Source of the DNA: Microbispora sp. NBC_01189
GTDB taxonomy: Bacteria > Actinomycetota > Actinomycetes > Streptosporangiales > Streptosporangiaceae
Direction: 5' to 3'
NCBI RefSeq assembly: GCF_036010665.1
Contig: NZ_CP108581.1
Location: forward strand, 2,337,501 to 2,401,500
DNA length: 64,000 nucleotides
The position numbers and the translations under genes are program-made. How positions within the stretch are numbered: position 1 is the stretch's first letter; every line of letters starts with the position of its first letter. The notes beneath the pieces are model-generated. The model was not told where the DNA came from and did not search any database. It was given only the letters and a program-made list of their open reading frames with translations. Positions 10,035 to 19,035 of the stretch are shown here, in pieces.

Positions 10035-11858
10035 ATGGGTCACTACAAGAGCAACCTCCGCGACCTGGAGTTCAACCTCTTCGAGGTGCTCGGGCGCGGG
10101 GAGATCCTCGGCGCCGGCCCCTTCGCCGAGGTCGACGAGGACACCGCCCGCAGCGTGCTGGACGAGGTGAACCGGCTCGCCACCGGGCCGATCGCCGACT
10201 CGTTCGAGGACGCCGACCGTCACCCGCCCGTCTTCGACCCGGCCACCCACGACGTGACCATGCCGGAGAGCTTCAAGCGGTCGTACCAGGCCTGGGTGGA
10301 CGCCGAGTGGTGGCGCCTGGAGCTGCAGCCGGAGCTGGGCGGCACGCCCGCTCCGCGCAGCCTCGTGTGGGCGATGGCCGAGATGGTGCTCGGGGCCAAC
10401 CCCGCCGTGTGGATGTTCGCCTGCGGCCCCGCCTTCGCCCGCCTGCTGTTCGAGCTCGGCACCCCCGAGCAGAAGCGGTTCGCCGAGATGGCCGTCGAGC
10501 GGCACTGGGGCGCGACGATGGTCCTGACCGAGCCCGACGCGGGCTCCGACGTCGGGGCCGGCCGTACGAAGGCGATCGCGCAGCCCGACGGCACCTGGCA
10601 CATCGAGGGCGTGAAGCGCTTCATCACCAGCGCCGAGCACGACATGGCCGAGAACATCTTCCACCTCGTGCTGGCCCGTCCCGAGGGCGCCAGGCCCGGC
10701 ACCAAGGGGCTGTCGATGTTCCTCGTGCCGAAGTTCCTGGTCGACATCGAGACCGGTGAGCTGGGCGAGCGCAACGGCGTCTACGTCACCAACGTCGAGA
10801 AGAAGATGGGCCTGAAGGTCTCCACGACCTGCGAGCTCACCCTCGGCGAGAGGCACCCCGCGATCGGCTACCTGGTCGGCGACGCGCACGACGGCATCCG
10901 GCAGATGTTCATGGTCATCGAGCACGCCCGCATGATGGTGGGCGCCAAGGCCATCGCCACGCTCTCCACCGGTTACCTGAACGCGCTGGAGTTCGCGAAG
11001 AACCGCCTCCAGGGCGCCGACCTCACCCGCTCCGGCGACAAGACCGCGCCGCGCGTGCCGATCACCCATCACCCCGACGTACGCCGCGAACTCATGCTGC
11101 AGAAGTCGTACGCCGAGGCCATGCGGGCGCTGGTGCTCTACACGGCGACGATCCAGGACCAGATCCAGATCGCGGAGTTCGAGGGCCGCCGCGACGAGGC
11201 CGCCGAGGCGCTCAACGACCTGCTGCTCCCGCTGGTCAAGGGCGTCGGCTCCGAGCGGTCGTACGAGTTGCTCGCGCGCTCGCTGCAGACGCTCGGCGGC
11301 TCGGGCTTCCTGCAGGACTACCCGATCGAGCAGTACATCCGCGACTCGAAGATCGACTCGCTGTACGAGGGCACGACCGCGATCCAGGGCCAGGACCTGT
11401 TCTTCCGCAAGGTCCTGCGGAACCAGGGCGCGGCGCTGGGGTGGCTGCTCGGCGACATCAAGGCGTTCGCCGCCTCCGAGGCGGGCAACGGACGGCTGAA
11501 GGTCGAGCGGGGGCTGCTCGACGAGGCGGCCGACGAGGTCAAGGCGATGGCCGACACGATGGCCGGCTGGGCGATCTCCTCGATGGAGACGCCGCGCGAG
11601 GTCTACAAGGTCGGGCTCAACACGACCCGGTTCCTGATGGCGCTCGGCGACCTGGTCCTCGGCTGGCTGCTGCTGCGCCAGGCCGAGGTGGCGCTGAACG
11701 CGCTGTCCGTCTCGGAGCAGGACAGGGACTTCTACACGGGCAAGGTCGGGGCGGCCACGTTCTTCGCCCAGACCGTCCTGCCCCGCCTGGCCGCCGAGCG
11801 CCGCGTGCTCGCCGCCACCGGGCAGGACCTCATGGACCTGCCCGAGAGCTCCTTCTGA
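10035..11858 (+). CDS. acyl-CoA dehydrogenase (FadE5-like)
   Basis: FAD-dependent dehydrogenase for the first step of fatty acid beta-oxidation. Residues about 35-160 form the N-terminal helical domain, with the central beta domain after it ([34 protein letters not shown]). The C-terminal catalytic domain contains [12 protein letters not shown] with candidate base Glu445. At 607 aa it is of the longer type with a C-terminal extension, like mycobacterial FadE5, rather than the 380-aa type. ATG10035 has AGGAG nine bases upstream. Paired operator-like repeats precede it and a strong hairpin follows it. Confidence 0.92.
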   Translation: MGHYKSNLRDLEFNLFEVLGRGEILGAGPFAEVDEDTARSVLDEVNRLATGPIADSFEDADRHPPVFDPATHDVTMPESFKRSYQAWVDAEWWRLELQPELGGTPAPRSLVWAMAEMVLGANPAVWMFACGPAFARLLFELGTPEQKRFAEMAVERHWGATMVLTEPDAGSDVGAGRTKAIAQPDGTWHIEGVKRFITSAEHDMAENIFHLVLARPEGARPGTKGLSMFLVPKFLVDIETGELGERNGVYVTNVEKKMGLKVSTTCELTLGERHPAIGYLVGDAHDGIRQMFMVIEHARMMVGAKAIATLSTGYLNALEFAKNRLQGADLTRSGDKTAPRVPITHHPDVRRELMLQKSYAEAMRALVLYTATIQDQIQIAEFEGRRDEAAEALNDLLLPLVKGVGSERSYELLARSLQTLGGSGFLQDYPIEQYIRDSKIDSLYEGTTAIQGQDLFFRKVLRNQGAALGWLLGDIKAFAASEAGNGRLKVERGLLDEAADEVKAMADTMAGWAISSMETPREVYKVGLNTTRFLMALGDLVLGWLLLRQAEVALNALSVSEQDRDFYTGKVGAATFFAQTVLPRLAAERRVLAATGQDLMDLPESSF

Positions 11859-11865
11859 CCACCCT

Positions 11866-11909
11866 CTCGCCGTACGCCCGCGACCGCAGTACCGCGGGCG
11901 TACGGCGAG
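11866..11909. terminator. bidirectional terminator-like hairpin
   Basis: Perfect 17-bp inverted repeat (11866-11882 with 11893-11909) with a 10-base loop, between the convergent acyl-CoA dehydrogenase and Dabb genes. No long T run follows, as is common in high-GC actinobacteria. Confidence 0.8.
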
Positions 11910-11929
11910 GTGTCAGGCGAGGGGATCGA

Positions 11930-12226
11930 TCAGGCGACGACGTACTGCACGGCCGTGCGGGCGGCGAGGATCGGCGCGATGCACTCCTCGACCACCGCCA
12001 GGTGGGCCGGGTGGTCCCGGTAGACGACGTAGTCCTCCGGGGAGTCGAAGACGGCCGTCACGGCGAAGGAGAAGTTGCCCTGGTTGACGCCCGCGTCCGG
12101 GCCGATCTGGTAGGTCCGGATCTCGGGGATGACGCCCGGCAGCTCGTTGAGCCGCCTTTCCACCTCGGCGCCCTGCTCCTCGGTGGCGTCGTCGGTCCAC
12201 TTCAGCAGCACGATGTGGCGGAACAT
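11930..12226 (-). CDS. Dabb (stress-responsive A/B barrel) domain protein
   Basis: Product of 98 aa covering a single dimeric alpha/beta barrel domain: MFRHIVLLKWTDDATEEQ, the typical LPGVIPEIRTYQIG turn and FDSPEDYVVYRDHPAHLAVVEE. Proteins of this family are small cytoplasmic dimers, often stress-induced, without a general catalytic assignment. ATG12226 has AGGGAGAG just upstream. It stands alone and converges on the acyl-CoA dehydrogenase gene. Confidence 0.88.
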   Translation of the reverse strand: MFRHIVLLKWTDDATEEQGAEVERRLNELPGVIPEIRTYQIGPDAGVNQGNFSFAVTAVFDSPEDYVVYRDHPAHLAVVEECIAPILAARTAVQYVVA

Positions 12227-12409
12227 GCACTCTCCCTGGGACGGGACGCACGCGGTCCGGTGACCGCGCTCTTCACGACGCTCATCCTCTCATCTCCCGC
12301 GCCGGGTGATCTCCCGCGCCCCCGCCGTCCCCGGTGGCACGGCGTCTCCGGCGGCGCGGGCGTCTTCTGGCGCGGGCGTCTTCGGTGCCGCCCGCCGGCG
12401 ACGTGGGCG

Positions 12410-13069
12410 TCAGAGCCAGTGGCACTCGACGGAGGCCCGCCCGCGCCGTGCCACGAGCCACTCGCCGAAGGCGGCCTCGCCCGCCGCCGCGAGCGTCTCC
12501 GGATCGTCCCGCGCCGCCCGGCGGTCCAGCACGACGCCGGTCAGATAACCGTCACCGTACGGGACCGGGCCCACCAGCGCGCCGAGGCCGGCGTGCCGCA
12601 GCGGTGCGGGCAGCTCCCCGGCCCACCGCTCGCCCACCGTCACCACGGTCTGCCGAAACCCGGTCAGCGCGGTGACGCCGCGGAGCAGTTCGCCGTTCAC
12701 CGGCTCGGAGCCCGTCGCCCACAGGGCGCGTACGCGGTCGAAGTCGGAGCGGTGGGAGGCGAGGTGGCCCGGCCCGAGCTCGGCCTGTTTGCGCCGCCGG
12801 AAGCGGCGCCGCCGCGCGATGCCGGCGACGAGCGCCTCGAACTGCTCCCCGGACCACGGCGTCTCGGCCAGCCAGGCCAGCGTGGCGGCCCGGTCGTGGA
12901 GGCCGCGCCGGGCGCGAAGCTCGGCCACGGCCTCCCGCAGGTCGCCGTCCTCCAGCGGCTCGTCGTCCTCGGCGAGCTCACGCGGCAGGAGGCACCGCTC
13001 GACGCACTCGGCGATCGTCGCCGCTCCCCCGTCTCGTGTCGCGAGCGGGCCGTGGTCTCCACGAATCAC
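12410..13069 (-). CDS. hypothetical protein, possibly SurA/PpiC-like helical domain
   Basis: Product of 219 aa. The first half is helical and charged (DLREAVAELRARRGLHDRAATL, GIARRRRFRRRKQAEL, HRSDFDRVRALW) and recalls the chaperone domain of SurA/PpiC-type proteins, including the small actinobacterial relatives linked to peptide maturation. No PPIase domain follows. The second half (VTVGERWAGELP, GPVPYGDGYLTGVVLDRR) is unassigned. The GTG13069 start has no clear ribosome site and may be wrong. The family call is a weak resemblance only. Confidence 0.55.
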   Translation of the reverse strand: MIRGDHGPLATRDGGAATIAECVERCLLPRELAEDDEPLEDGDLREAVAELRARRGLHDRAATLAWLAETPWSGEQFEALVAGIARRRRFRRRKQAELGPGHLASHRSDFDRVRALWATGSEPVNGELLRGVTALTGFRQTVVTVGERWAGELPAPLRHAGLGALVGPVPYGDGYLTGVVLDRRAARDDPETLAAAGEAAFGEWLVARRGRASVECHWL

Positions 13070-13146
13070 GGTAGGGAGGCTAGGAACCCGTGCTTGAGTG
13101 TCACTGGTTGCGATCTTGCAGACGGCTTGTACGCCCCGGCCCCGCC

Positions 13147-13614
13147 TCAGGTCTCGACGCTGATGCCGGGCATGGGGCAGAGCATCTCACCGTCGGTGTG
13201 GAAGTGCTTTGACGCCTTCCAGGGAACCGTCCTGCCCGGCGGAACCGTCACGCGCGCCTGGGCGAAGTCGAGCGTGGTCGCCTTCTTCGTGGTGAAGTAG
13301 ACGACGATCTTGTAGGTGACGGCCTTCTTGCCGGGGTTCTTCGCCGTGCCCTCCGCACCCCAGCCACCCGGGACGGACGCGCACTTGGTCTGCACGACGT
13401 TCTCACGGACGCTCGGCTCGTTCGCGACCTTCGTCGGGAGGGGATTGGCCACGACCTTCGCGGCGGACGCCTCCGGGGCGGGCTGCTTGTGCGCCGCGGT
13501 GGACGTCTGGGGCGTGGCGAGCCCGCCCGCACCACAGCCGGCGACCGCCGTGGAGGCTAGGACCGCCAACGCGAGGGAGCGCACCGCCGAAGGTGCCGTT
13601 GTTCGCATGCTCAT
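13147..13614 (-). CDS. secreted lipoprotein with FxLYD-like domain
   Basis: Product of 155 aa with a lipoprotein signal: basic start, hydrophobic AVRSLALAVLASTAVAGC with lipobox VAGC, then a Thr/Pro/Ala linker. The mature domain (VTYKIVVYFTTKKATTLDFA, VPPGRTVPWKASKHF) has the beta-sandwich pattern of FxLYD-type extracellular domains, with two further cysteines that could form a disulfide. Start ATG13614 is chosen because GGGAG lies seven bases upstream; an open frame extends to 13707 but lacks support. Role unknown. Confidence 0.75.
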   Translation of the reverse strand: MSMRTTAPSAVRSLALAVLASTAVAGCGAGGLATPQTSTAAHKQPAPEASAAKVVANPLPTKVANEPSVRENVVQTKCASVPGGWGAEGTAKNPGKKAVTYKIVVYFTTKKATTLDFAQARVTVPPGRTVPWKASKHFHTDGEMLCPMPGISVET

Positions 13615-13810
13615 TGACGACTCCCGCAGTATCGGTGGATTTGGGGTATTCGAATTTTTGTCAGCCGTGCCGTTCATTGCGGCGTGGTCTGGTCCGACGA
13701 TGCACAACGGATATCACACCGCGCATTGCCAAAAGGCGGTTCACCCGCTCACCCGGTTTTCATTGAATCTTTTTGGCGTTGATTTTTACGGCCCTTCTCA
13801 CGGCGCCCTC

Positions 13811-14665
13811 TCATGGCGAAGGCCCGCCTCCCGGGAGGGGAGGCGGACCTTCGCCGGCGGGTGCCGGGCCGACCAGGGTGCTCGCCAGTTTGCGGTCACC
13901 CGACGGCTTGGCCAGCTGCACCGCGTAGGTGATCAGAGCCTTCTGGTACGGCTTCAGCTTCCCCTTCCAGGTCAGGGCCGCCGACGTGTTCGACAACGCG
14001 CCGTCGCTGGCCTTGCCGCCCAGGAACCTGGCGTCGTCCAGGATCCCCGACAGGTCGTTGGTGACGCTGGTCTCGGTCGTGACCGGTGTGTTGTTGAACA
14101 CGGTGAACCCGTAGTTGGCGATGTTGCCCAGCCACCTGTTCCGCGGGCAGGTGAACCGCGGCGTCAGCGGCACCTCCCAATTCACCCGGACCGTCGTGGT
14201 GGACGCGTTGGAGCCCACGATCTGCCCCGACGGGACCACGGCCGCCGCCACGGCGGTGTTCACGATCGACCCCGCGTCGACGTCGGCCTGCGGCACCGTG
14301 TAGGTGGCTGTGCAGGTGGTCGACTCCTCCGGAGCCAGCGACGTCTGCGGGCAGATCACCTTCGACAGTCTCCCTGTCCCCGAGAACTCGACGTCACTGA
14401 TCGCGAGATCGCTCACCGTGACGTTCCCGGTGTTGGCGACCGCGAACGAGTAGGTCACCTCCTGGCCCGCCCATGTCACCTCGGCCGGGTCGGCCGACTT
14501 CACCAGGCTCAACCCAGGATCGGCGAGCACGTCCACCGTCGCCGCGGACGGATCGGAGTACACCCCCAGCCCCCACGGCGGCGTCCCGCGCGCCCTCGCC
14601 CGGTTCACGATCGCACCGGCGTCGATGTCGGCCTGCGCCACCGTGTACGTCCCCGTACACGTCAT
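13811..14665 (-). CDS. DUF11 repeat protein, N-terminally truncated
   Basis: Contains the C-terminal part of one DUF11 repeat (MTCTGTYTVAQADIDAGAIVN), one full repeat (SLVKSADPAEVTWAGQEVTY ... TCTATYTVPQADVDAGSIVN) and a C-terminal domain ending in a proline/glycine tail. DUF11 proteins are secreted cell-surface proteins, but this frame has no signal peptide. Repeat-like codons (SCPASSLAPGKS) continue upstream of the first ATG to about 14705 and then lose similarity beside the E2 terminator. The gene therefore looks truncated at its 5' end and may be a pseudogene. Its stop codon lies next to a long hairpin that encodes part of the tail. Confidence 0.6.
   Translation of the reverse strand: MTCTGTYTVAQADIDAGAIVNRARARGTPPWGLGVYSDPSAATVDVLADPGLSLVKSADPAEVTWAGQEVTYSFAVANTGNVTVSDLAISDVEFSGTGRLSKVICPQTSLAPEESTTCTATYTVPQADVDAGSIVNTAVAAAVVPSGQIVGSNASTTTVRVNWEVPLTPRFTCPRNRWLGNIANYGFTVFNNTPVTTETSVTNDLSGILDDARFLGGKASDGALSNTSAALTWKGKLKPYQKALITYAVQLAKPSGDRKLASTLVGPAPAGEGPPPLPGGGPSP
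13815..13855 (-). terminator. long hairpin overlapping the DUF11 gene 3' end
   Basis: A 17-bp stem with one mismatch (13815-13831 with 13839-13855) and a 7-base loop. It includes the last codons of the DUF11 reading frame, so the frame runs through its own terminator. Confidence 0.6.
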
Positions 14666-14750
14666 CGACTTCCCGGGTGCCAGCGACGACGCCGGACAGG
14701 AGGACGCCCGGCTTAGCCTGACACGTCGTATTCGTCCCCGCCGGAAGCGA

Positions 14751-14784
14751 AAGGGCCGGGGACCGCCACCGGTCTCCGGCCCTT
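14751..14784 (-). terminator. terminator hairpin downstream of E2 gene
   Basis: A 14-bp stem with one G-T pair (14751-14764 with 14771-14784) and a 6-base loop, about 30 bases past the E2 stop. It closes the 2-oxoacid dehydrogenase operon. Confidence 0.75.
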
Positions 14785-14786
14785 CA

Positions 14787-14815
14787 GGGAAATCGCGTGC
14801 GGGGAAATCGCGTGC
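14787..14815. repeat. 15-bp tandem duplication
   Basis: GGGAAATCGCGTGC occurs at 14787-14800 and again at 14802-14815, a 15-bp period, immediately 3' of the E2 stop codon and before its terminator. Confidence 0.8.
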
Positions 14816-14816
14816 G

Positions 14817-16178
14817 TCAGCTCCAGGCGAGCATGCGCAGGGGGTCCTCCAGCATGGCGCCGACGTCGCGCAGGACGTAGGAGCCGAGCTCGCCGTCGAC
14901 CACGCGGTGGTCGAACGACAGCGCCAGCGTGGTCACCTTCCGGACCGCGAGCTGCCCGTCGACCACCCAGGGCATGTCCCTGATCTGGCCGACGGCGAGG
15001 ATCGCCACCTCTCCCGGATTCAGGATCGGCGTGCCGGCGTCGACGCCGAACACCCCCACGTTGGTGATCGTGATGGTGCCGCCGGTCAGCTCGGCCGGCT
15101 GGCACTTCCCGGCCCGAGCCCGCTCGGTGAGCTCGCCGAGCGCCCGCGCCAGGCCGGGCAGCGACATCGCGTCGGCGTCCTTGACATTCGGCACGATCAG
15201 CCCGCGGTCGGTGGCGGCGGCGATGCCGAGGTTCACGTAGTGCTTGACCACGATCTCCTCGCCGGTCCACGAGGCGTTCGCCATCGGGTGCCGCTTCACG
15301 GCCGTGATCAGCGCCTTCGCCACCAGGAGCAGCGGTGACACCTTGACCTCGGCGAACTCGGGCAGCGTCCGCAGCCGCCGCACGGCCTCCATCGTCTCGG
15401 TCACGTCGACCTGGAGCCACTCGGTCACGTGCGGAGCCGAGAACGCGCTGGCCACCATGGCCTGCGCGGTCGCCTTCCTGACCCCTCTGACGGGGAAGTA
15501 CTCCTCCCGCGCGCCCCCCGTGGTCACCGAGGTCGCCGGGACGGGCGCCGCCATCGCGGCCTCCACGTCGGCCCGGGTGATCGACCCCTGCGGACCGCTG
15601 CCGGTGAGGGCCGTCAGGTCGACGCCGAGGTCCCGGGCGAGCTTGCGCACCGGCGGCTTCGCCAGGACCCGAACGCGGGCCGAGGCCGCGTGCCCGTTCG
15701 CGGGCACAGAGGGCGAGGCGGACGGGGTGGCCGCGGAAGGGGTGGCGGGAGTGGGAGTGGCCGGAACAGGAGCAGATGAGGTGGGCTTGCGGGGGCGGCG
15801 GCGGGTGGCGGACGTCTTCACGCCGTACCCGACGAGCACCGGCCGGCGCTTCTCCTTCTTCGGCTCGGCTCCGTCCGCCACGTCCGGCACCAGGTCGCCG
15901 GCCAGTGCCTCCCGGCCGGCGTCGGCCGGGCCCTCGCCGTCGCCCGTACGGACCGAGATGATCGGGGAGCCGACGTCGACCGTCTGGCCCTCGTCGGCCA
16001 TCAGGGCCGACACCGTGCCCTCGTACGGGCAGGGCAGCTCGACCACGGCCTTGGCCGTCTCGATCTCCACGATCGTCTGGTTGATCTTCACGGAGTCGCC
16101 CGGGGTGACGTGCCACCTGACGATCTCGGCCTCGGTCAGCCCTTCGCCGACGTCGGGGAGCCTGAACTCGCGGAGCAT
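14817..16178 (-). CDS. bkdC: 2-oxoacid dehydrogenase E2, dihydrolipoamide acyltransferase (branched-chain type)
   Basis: E2 core of a 2-oxoacid dehydrogenase complex, 453 aa. The N-terminal lipoyl domain carries the lipoylated Lys43 (EIETAKAVVEL). A Pro/Ala/Thr-rich linker follows, then the E1/E3-binding domain (RVLAKPPVRKLARDLGVDL, GSGPQGSITRADVEAA), then the catalytic domain with His424 in SFDHRVVDG. ETAKA together with the separate E1alpha/E1beta genes favours the branched-chain complex over pyruvate or 2-oxoglutarate complexes. It is the last gene of the operon, 13 bases after E1beta, with GGGGAGAG as ribosome site. No E3 gene is in the operon; an Lpd is encoded at 49732. Confidence 0.9.
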   Translation of the reverse strand: MLREFRLPDVGEGLTEAEIVRWHVTPGDSVKINQTIVEIETAKAVVELPCPYEGTVSALMADEGQTVDVGSPIISVRTGDGEGPADAGREALAGDLVPDVADGAEPKKEKRRPVLVGYGVKTSATRRRPRKPTSSAPVPATPTPATPSAATPSASPSVPANGHAASARVRVLAKPPVRKLARDLGVDLTALTGSGPQGSITRADVEAAMAAPVPATSVTTGGAREEYFPVRGVRKATAQAMVASAFSAPHVTEWLQVDVTETMEAVRRLRTLPEFAEVKVSPLLLVAKALITAVKRHPMANASWTGEEIVVKHYVNLGIAAATDRGLIVPNVKDADAMSLPGLARALGELTERARAGKCQPAELTGGTITITNVGVFGVDAGTPILNPGEVAILAVGQIRDMPWVVDGQLAVRKVTTLALSFDHRVVDGELGSYVLRDVGAMLEDPLRMLAWS

Positions 16179-16191
16179 CGGAACTCTCCCC

Positions 16192-17166
16192 TCAGTACGC
16201 GAACGAGCGGTCGACGGCGTCGAGCACCCGGTCGAGGTCGGGCAGGTAGTGCTCCTCCAGCCGGGACGGCGGGTACGGCGTGGAGAACCCGCCCACCCGC
16301 AGCACCGGGGCCTCCAGGTGGTAGAAGCAGCGCTCGGTGACCCGCGCCGCGATCTCCGCCCCGAACCCGGTGAAGACCGGAGCCTCGTGGGCGACCACGC
16401 AGCGGCCGGTCCGCGTCACCGACTCGGTCAGGACCTCGGCGTCCAGGGGGTTGAGCGAGCGCAGGTCGATCACCTCGATGTCCCGTCCGTCCTCCTCGGC
16501 CGCCGCCGCGGCCTCCAGGCAGGTCTTCACCATCGGCCCGTACGCCACGAGCGTGACGTCGCGGCCCGGCCGTACGACGCGGGCGCGGTCGAGCGCCAGC
16601 CCGGGGGCGGCGAGGTCCACCTCGGCCTTGTCCCAGTAACGGCGCTTGGGCTCGAAGAAGATGATCGGGTCGTCGCAGCGGACCGCGTCCTGGATCATGG
16701 TGTACGCGTCGGCGGGGTTGGAGCACGCGACCACCCGCAGGCCGGCGGTGTGGGTGAAGTACACCTCCGGCGACTCGGAGTGGTGCTCGACCGCCCCGAT
16801 GCCGCCGCCGCAGGGGATGCGCACGACCACCGGCAGCTTCAGCGTGCCGAGCGACCGCAGCGGCATCTTGGCGAGCTGCGTGATGATCTGGTCGGCGGCC
16901 GGGAACACGAACCCGTCGAACTGGATCTCGCAGATGGGCCGGTAACCGCGCAGGGCCAGGCCGATCGCCGTGCCGATGATCCCCGACTCGGCGAGCGGCG
17001 TGTCGATCACGCGGTCCTCGCCGAAGTCCTTCTGCAGGCCGTCGGTCACCCGGAAGACGCCGCCGAGCTTGCCGACGTCCTCTCCCATCAGGAGGACCTT
17101 GGCGTCGTCCTCCATCGAGCGGCGCAGGCCCTCGTTCAACGCCTTGGCGAGAGTCAGTGTGGTCAT
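16192..17166 (-). CDS. bkdB: 2-oxoacid dehydrogenase E1 subunit beta
   Basis: Beta subunit (324 aa) of the thiamin diphosphate-dependent E1, which decarboxylates branched-chain 2-oxo acids. Recognised by MTTLTLAKALNEGLRRSMEDD, LLMGEDVGKLGGVFRVTDGL, DTPLAESGIIGTAIGLALRG and RIPCGGGIGAVEHHSES. The C-terminal transketolase domain ends with YPPSRLEEHYLPDLDRVLDA. The ATG overlaps the E1alpha stop (ATGA), so the subunits are translationally coupled. Confidence 0.93.
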   Translation of the reverse strand: MTTLTLAKALNEGLRRSMEDDAKVLLMGEDVGKLGGVFRVTDGLQKDFGEDRVIDTPLAESGIIGTAIGLALRGYRPICEIQFDGFVFPAADQIITQLAKMPLRSLGTLKLPVVVRIPCGGGIGAVEHHSESPEVYFTHTAGLRVVACSNPADAYTMIQDAVRCDDPIIFFEPKRRYWDKAEVDLAAPGLALDRARVVRPGRDVTLVAYGPMVKTCLEAAAAAEEDGRDIEVIDLRSLNPLDAEVLTESVTRTGRCVVAHEAPVFTGFGAEIAARVTERCFYHLEAPVLRVGGFSTPYPPSRLEEHYLPDLDRVLDAVDRSFAY

Positions 17167-18254
17167 CGCTCGAATCCCGCCAGGTAGGTCAGATACTGCT
17201 CGCGTTCCTCGTCGAGGAGTGCGTGGGCGCCCGCGTACACGTGATCAAAGATAGCCCCGGGCGGCGGGTCGGGCAGCGCGAGGCACCGGTCGCGCACGTC
17301 CTTGCCGAGCGCGTCGGCCTCCGCGTCGACCTTCTCGAAGAACTCCTGGTCGGCGAGCTCGTTCTTGAACAGGTACGCCTTGACCCGCTCGATGGGGTCC
17401 TTCAGCTTCCAGGCCTCCAGCTCGTTCGCGAGGCGGTAGCGGGTGGGGTCGTCGGAGGTGGTGTGCGCGCCCATCCGGTAGGTGAACGCCTCGATCAGGG
17501 TCGGGCCCTGCCCCTGGCGGGCGTTCCGCAGCGCGGCGCGGGTCACGGCCAGGCAGGCGAACACGTCGTTGCCGTCGACCCGGATGCCGGGGAAGCCGAA
17601 ACCCGACGCCCTCTTGTAGAGGGGGATCTTCGACTGCTTCTCCAGCGGCTCGGAGATCGCCCACTGGTTGTTCTGGCAGAAGAACACCACCGGGGCGTTG
17701 AACACCGAGGCCCAGATGAAGGACTCGTTCACGTCACCCTGGGAGGTCGCGCCGTCGCCGAAGTAGACGATCGCCGCGGACTCCCCGCCGTCGCGCTGGA
17801 TGCCCATGGCGTACCCGACCGCGTGCAGCGTCTGGGAGCCGATGACGATCGTGTAGAGGTGGAAGTTGTGCTCGGCCGGGTTCCATCCGCCGTGGTTCAC
17901 GCCGCGGAACAGCGCGAGCAGGTTGACCGGGTCGACGTCGCGGCACCAGGCCACGCCGTGCTCGCGGTAGGTGGGGAAGGCCATGTCGGCGCCGCTGAGC
18001 GCCCGGCCCGACCCGACCTGCGCGGCCTCCTGCCCGAGCAGGGACGCCCAGAGGCCGAGCTCGCCCTGCCGCTGGAGCGCGACGGCCTCCAGGTCGACGC
18101 GGCGTACGAGGACCAGGTCGCGATAGAGGGAGCGGACCTCTTCGGTGGTCAGCTCGATGTCGTAGTCGGGATGCTCGACCCGCTCTCCCTCGGGGGTGAG
18201 CAGTTGGACGAGCTCCGGGGGTGCGTCGGCACCGCGAGGGGCGTGGGCTGTCAC
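17163..18254 (-). CDS. bkdA: 2-oxoacid dehydrogenase E1 subunit alpha
   Basis: Alpha subunit (363 aa) of E1. The thiamin diphosphate motif GDG...N is visible in YFGDGATSQGDVNE and FFCQNNQWAIS, and the phosphorylation-loop region as YRMGAHTTSDDPTRYR. Start GTG18254 is chosen because AGGAG lies six bases upstream; the frame is open to 18356 but that stretch is Pro/Ala-rich and non-conserved in character. First gene of the three-gene operon, divergent from purS across a 362-base spacer. Confidence 0.92.
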   Translation of the reverse strand: MTAHAPRGADAPPELVQLLTPEGERVEHPDYDIELTTEEVRSLYRDLVLVRRVDLEAVALQRQGELGLWASLLGQEAAQVGSGRALSGADMAFPTYREHGVAWCRDVDPVNLLALFRGVNHGGWNPAEHNFHLYTIVIGSQTLHAVGYAMGIQRDGGESAAIVYFGDGATSQGDVNESFIWASVFNAPVVFFCQNNQWAISEPLEKQSKIPLYKRASGFGFPGIRVDGNDVFACLAVTRAALRNARQGQGPTLIEAFTYRMGAHTTSDDPTRYRLANELEAWKLKDPIERVKAYLFKNELADQEFFEKVDAEADALGKDVRDRCLALPDPPPGAIFDHVYAGAHALLDEEREQYLTYLAGFER

Positions 18255-18616
18255 ATGCCGCTCCTGTGCGTCTCTTGCCCCCACAGGTGGGGTCGCCACC
18301 GCCGGAGGGCCGGATAGGGTCGGCGCACGGCCGCTGGGGTGGGCGACCGGTCGCATATACGGACATCGTGGCAGAAGTCACACCCCTACGCGCAAGACCC
18401 CTCACCCTCCTGTCCACACCTCTCCGATTCCCGGGGCGTGAGACGCCACACCCTTACGCCGCGCGGCCCCGCCCTCCGTGGGCCCGCCGCGTGGCCCCCC
18501 CTGGCCTGCCGCGAGCGCGGCGCCGGGCCGCCACTAGGCTTGACCCCGAAACGGACCCACCTGAGGTTGGCGGGCCCCCCGAATCCGGCGGGTCCACCCG
18601 AAACTGGAGGCACATC
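18255..18616. other. intergenic region between bkdA and purS
   Basis: A 362-base divergent spacer with no supported gene. It must hold promoters for both operons. A possible purS promoter is TTGACC (18540-18545) with TGAGGT (18562-18567). I see no clear riboswitch or operator. Confidence 0.4.
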
Positions 18617-18862
18617 GTGGCGCGCGTCATCGTCGACGTCATGCTCAAGCCGGAGATCCTCGACCCGCAGGGCCAGGCGATCGCCCGGGCGCTGCCGCGG
18701 CTCGGCTTCTCCGGGGTCTCCGAGGTGCGGCAGGGCAAGCGGTTCGAGCTGGAGCTGGACGGGCCCGCCGACGAGGCCACCCTTTCGGAGGTCCGAAAGA
18801 TGGCCGAAACCCTGCTGGCCAATACAGTGATCGAGGACTTCGCGATCAGCGTCGCGGAGTGA
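18617..18862 (+). CDS. purS: phosphoribosylformylglycinamidine synthase subunit PurS
   Basis: Small subunit (81 aa) of the three-part FGAR amidotransferase (PurS-PurL-PurQ), step 4 of purine synthesis. PurS dimers bridge PurL and the PurQ glutaminase. Recognised by ARVIVDVMLKPEILDPQGQA, GFSGVSEVRQGKRFELEL and ANTVIEDFAISV. The GTG start has a strong GGAGG six bases upstream; longer in-frame extension is not supported. Unusually it is separated from purQ by an anti-sigma-like gene. Confidence 0.95.
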   Translation: MARVIVDVMLKPEILDPQGQAIARALPRLGFSGVSEVRQGKRFELELDGPADEATLSEVRKMAETLLANTVIEDFAISVAE

Positions 18863-18973
18863 AGTGGTGCATTTCACACCGCCGCGCCCCTGACTTCTCC
18901 CTCGTAAATGGGACATAGGTCGTCTTAAACCCACCCATGAGGCGCGCCTCGAATAACAGGACCGTGATTTTGC

Positions 18974-18997
18974 GGTTAGCCCTGATTCATCGGGGAA
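18974..18997 (+). promoter_or_regulatory. candidate stress sigma (SigB-type) promoter
   Basis: GGTT (18974-18977), a 14-base spacer and GGGGAA (18992-18997) approximate the SigB/SigF-family pattern GnTT-N14-GGGTAY, about 40 bases upstream of an anti-sigma-like kinase gene. The match is partial. Confidence 0.3.
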
Positions 18998-19035
18998 GCC
19001 TACCGTGGTGACCTTCGACACCGGGGAGGGGTCCG

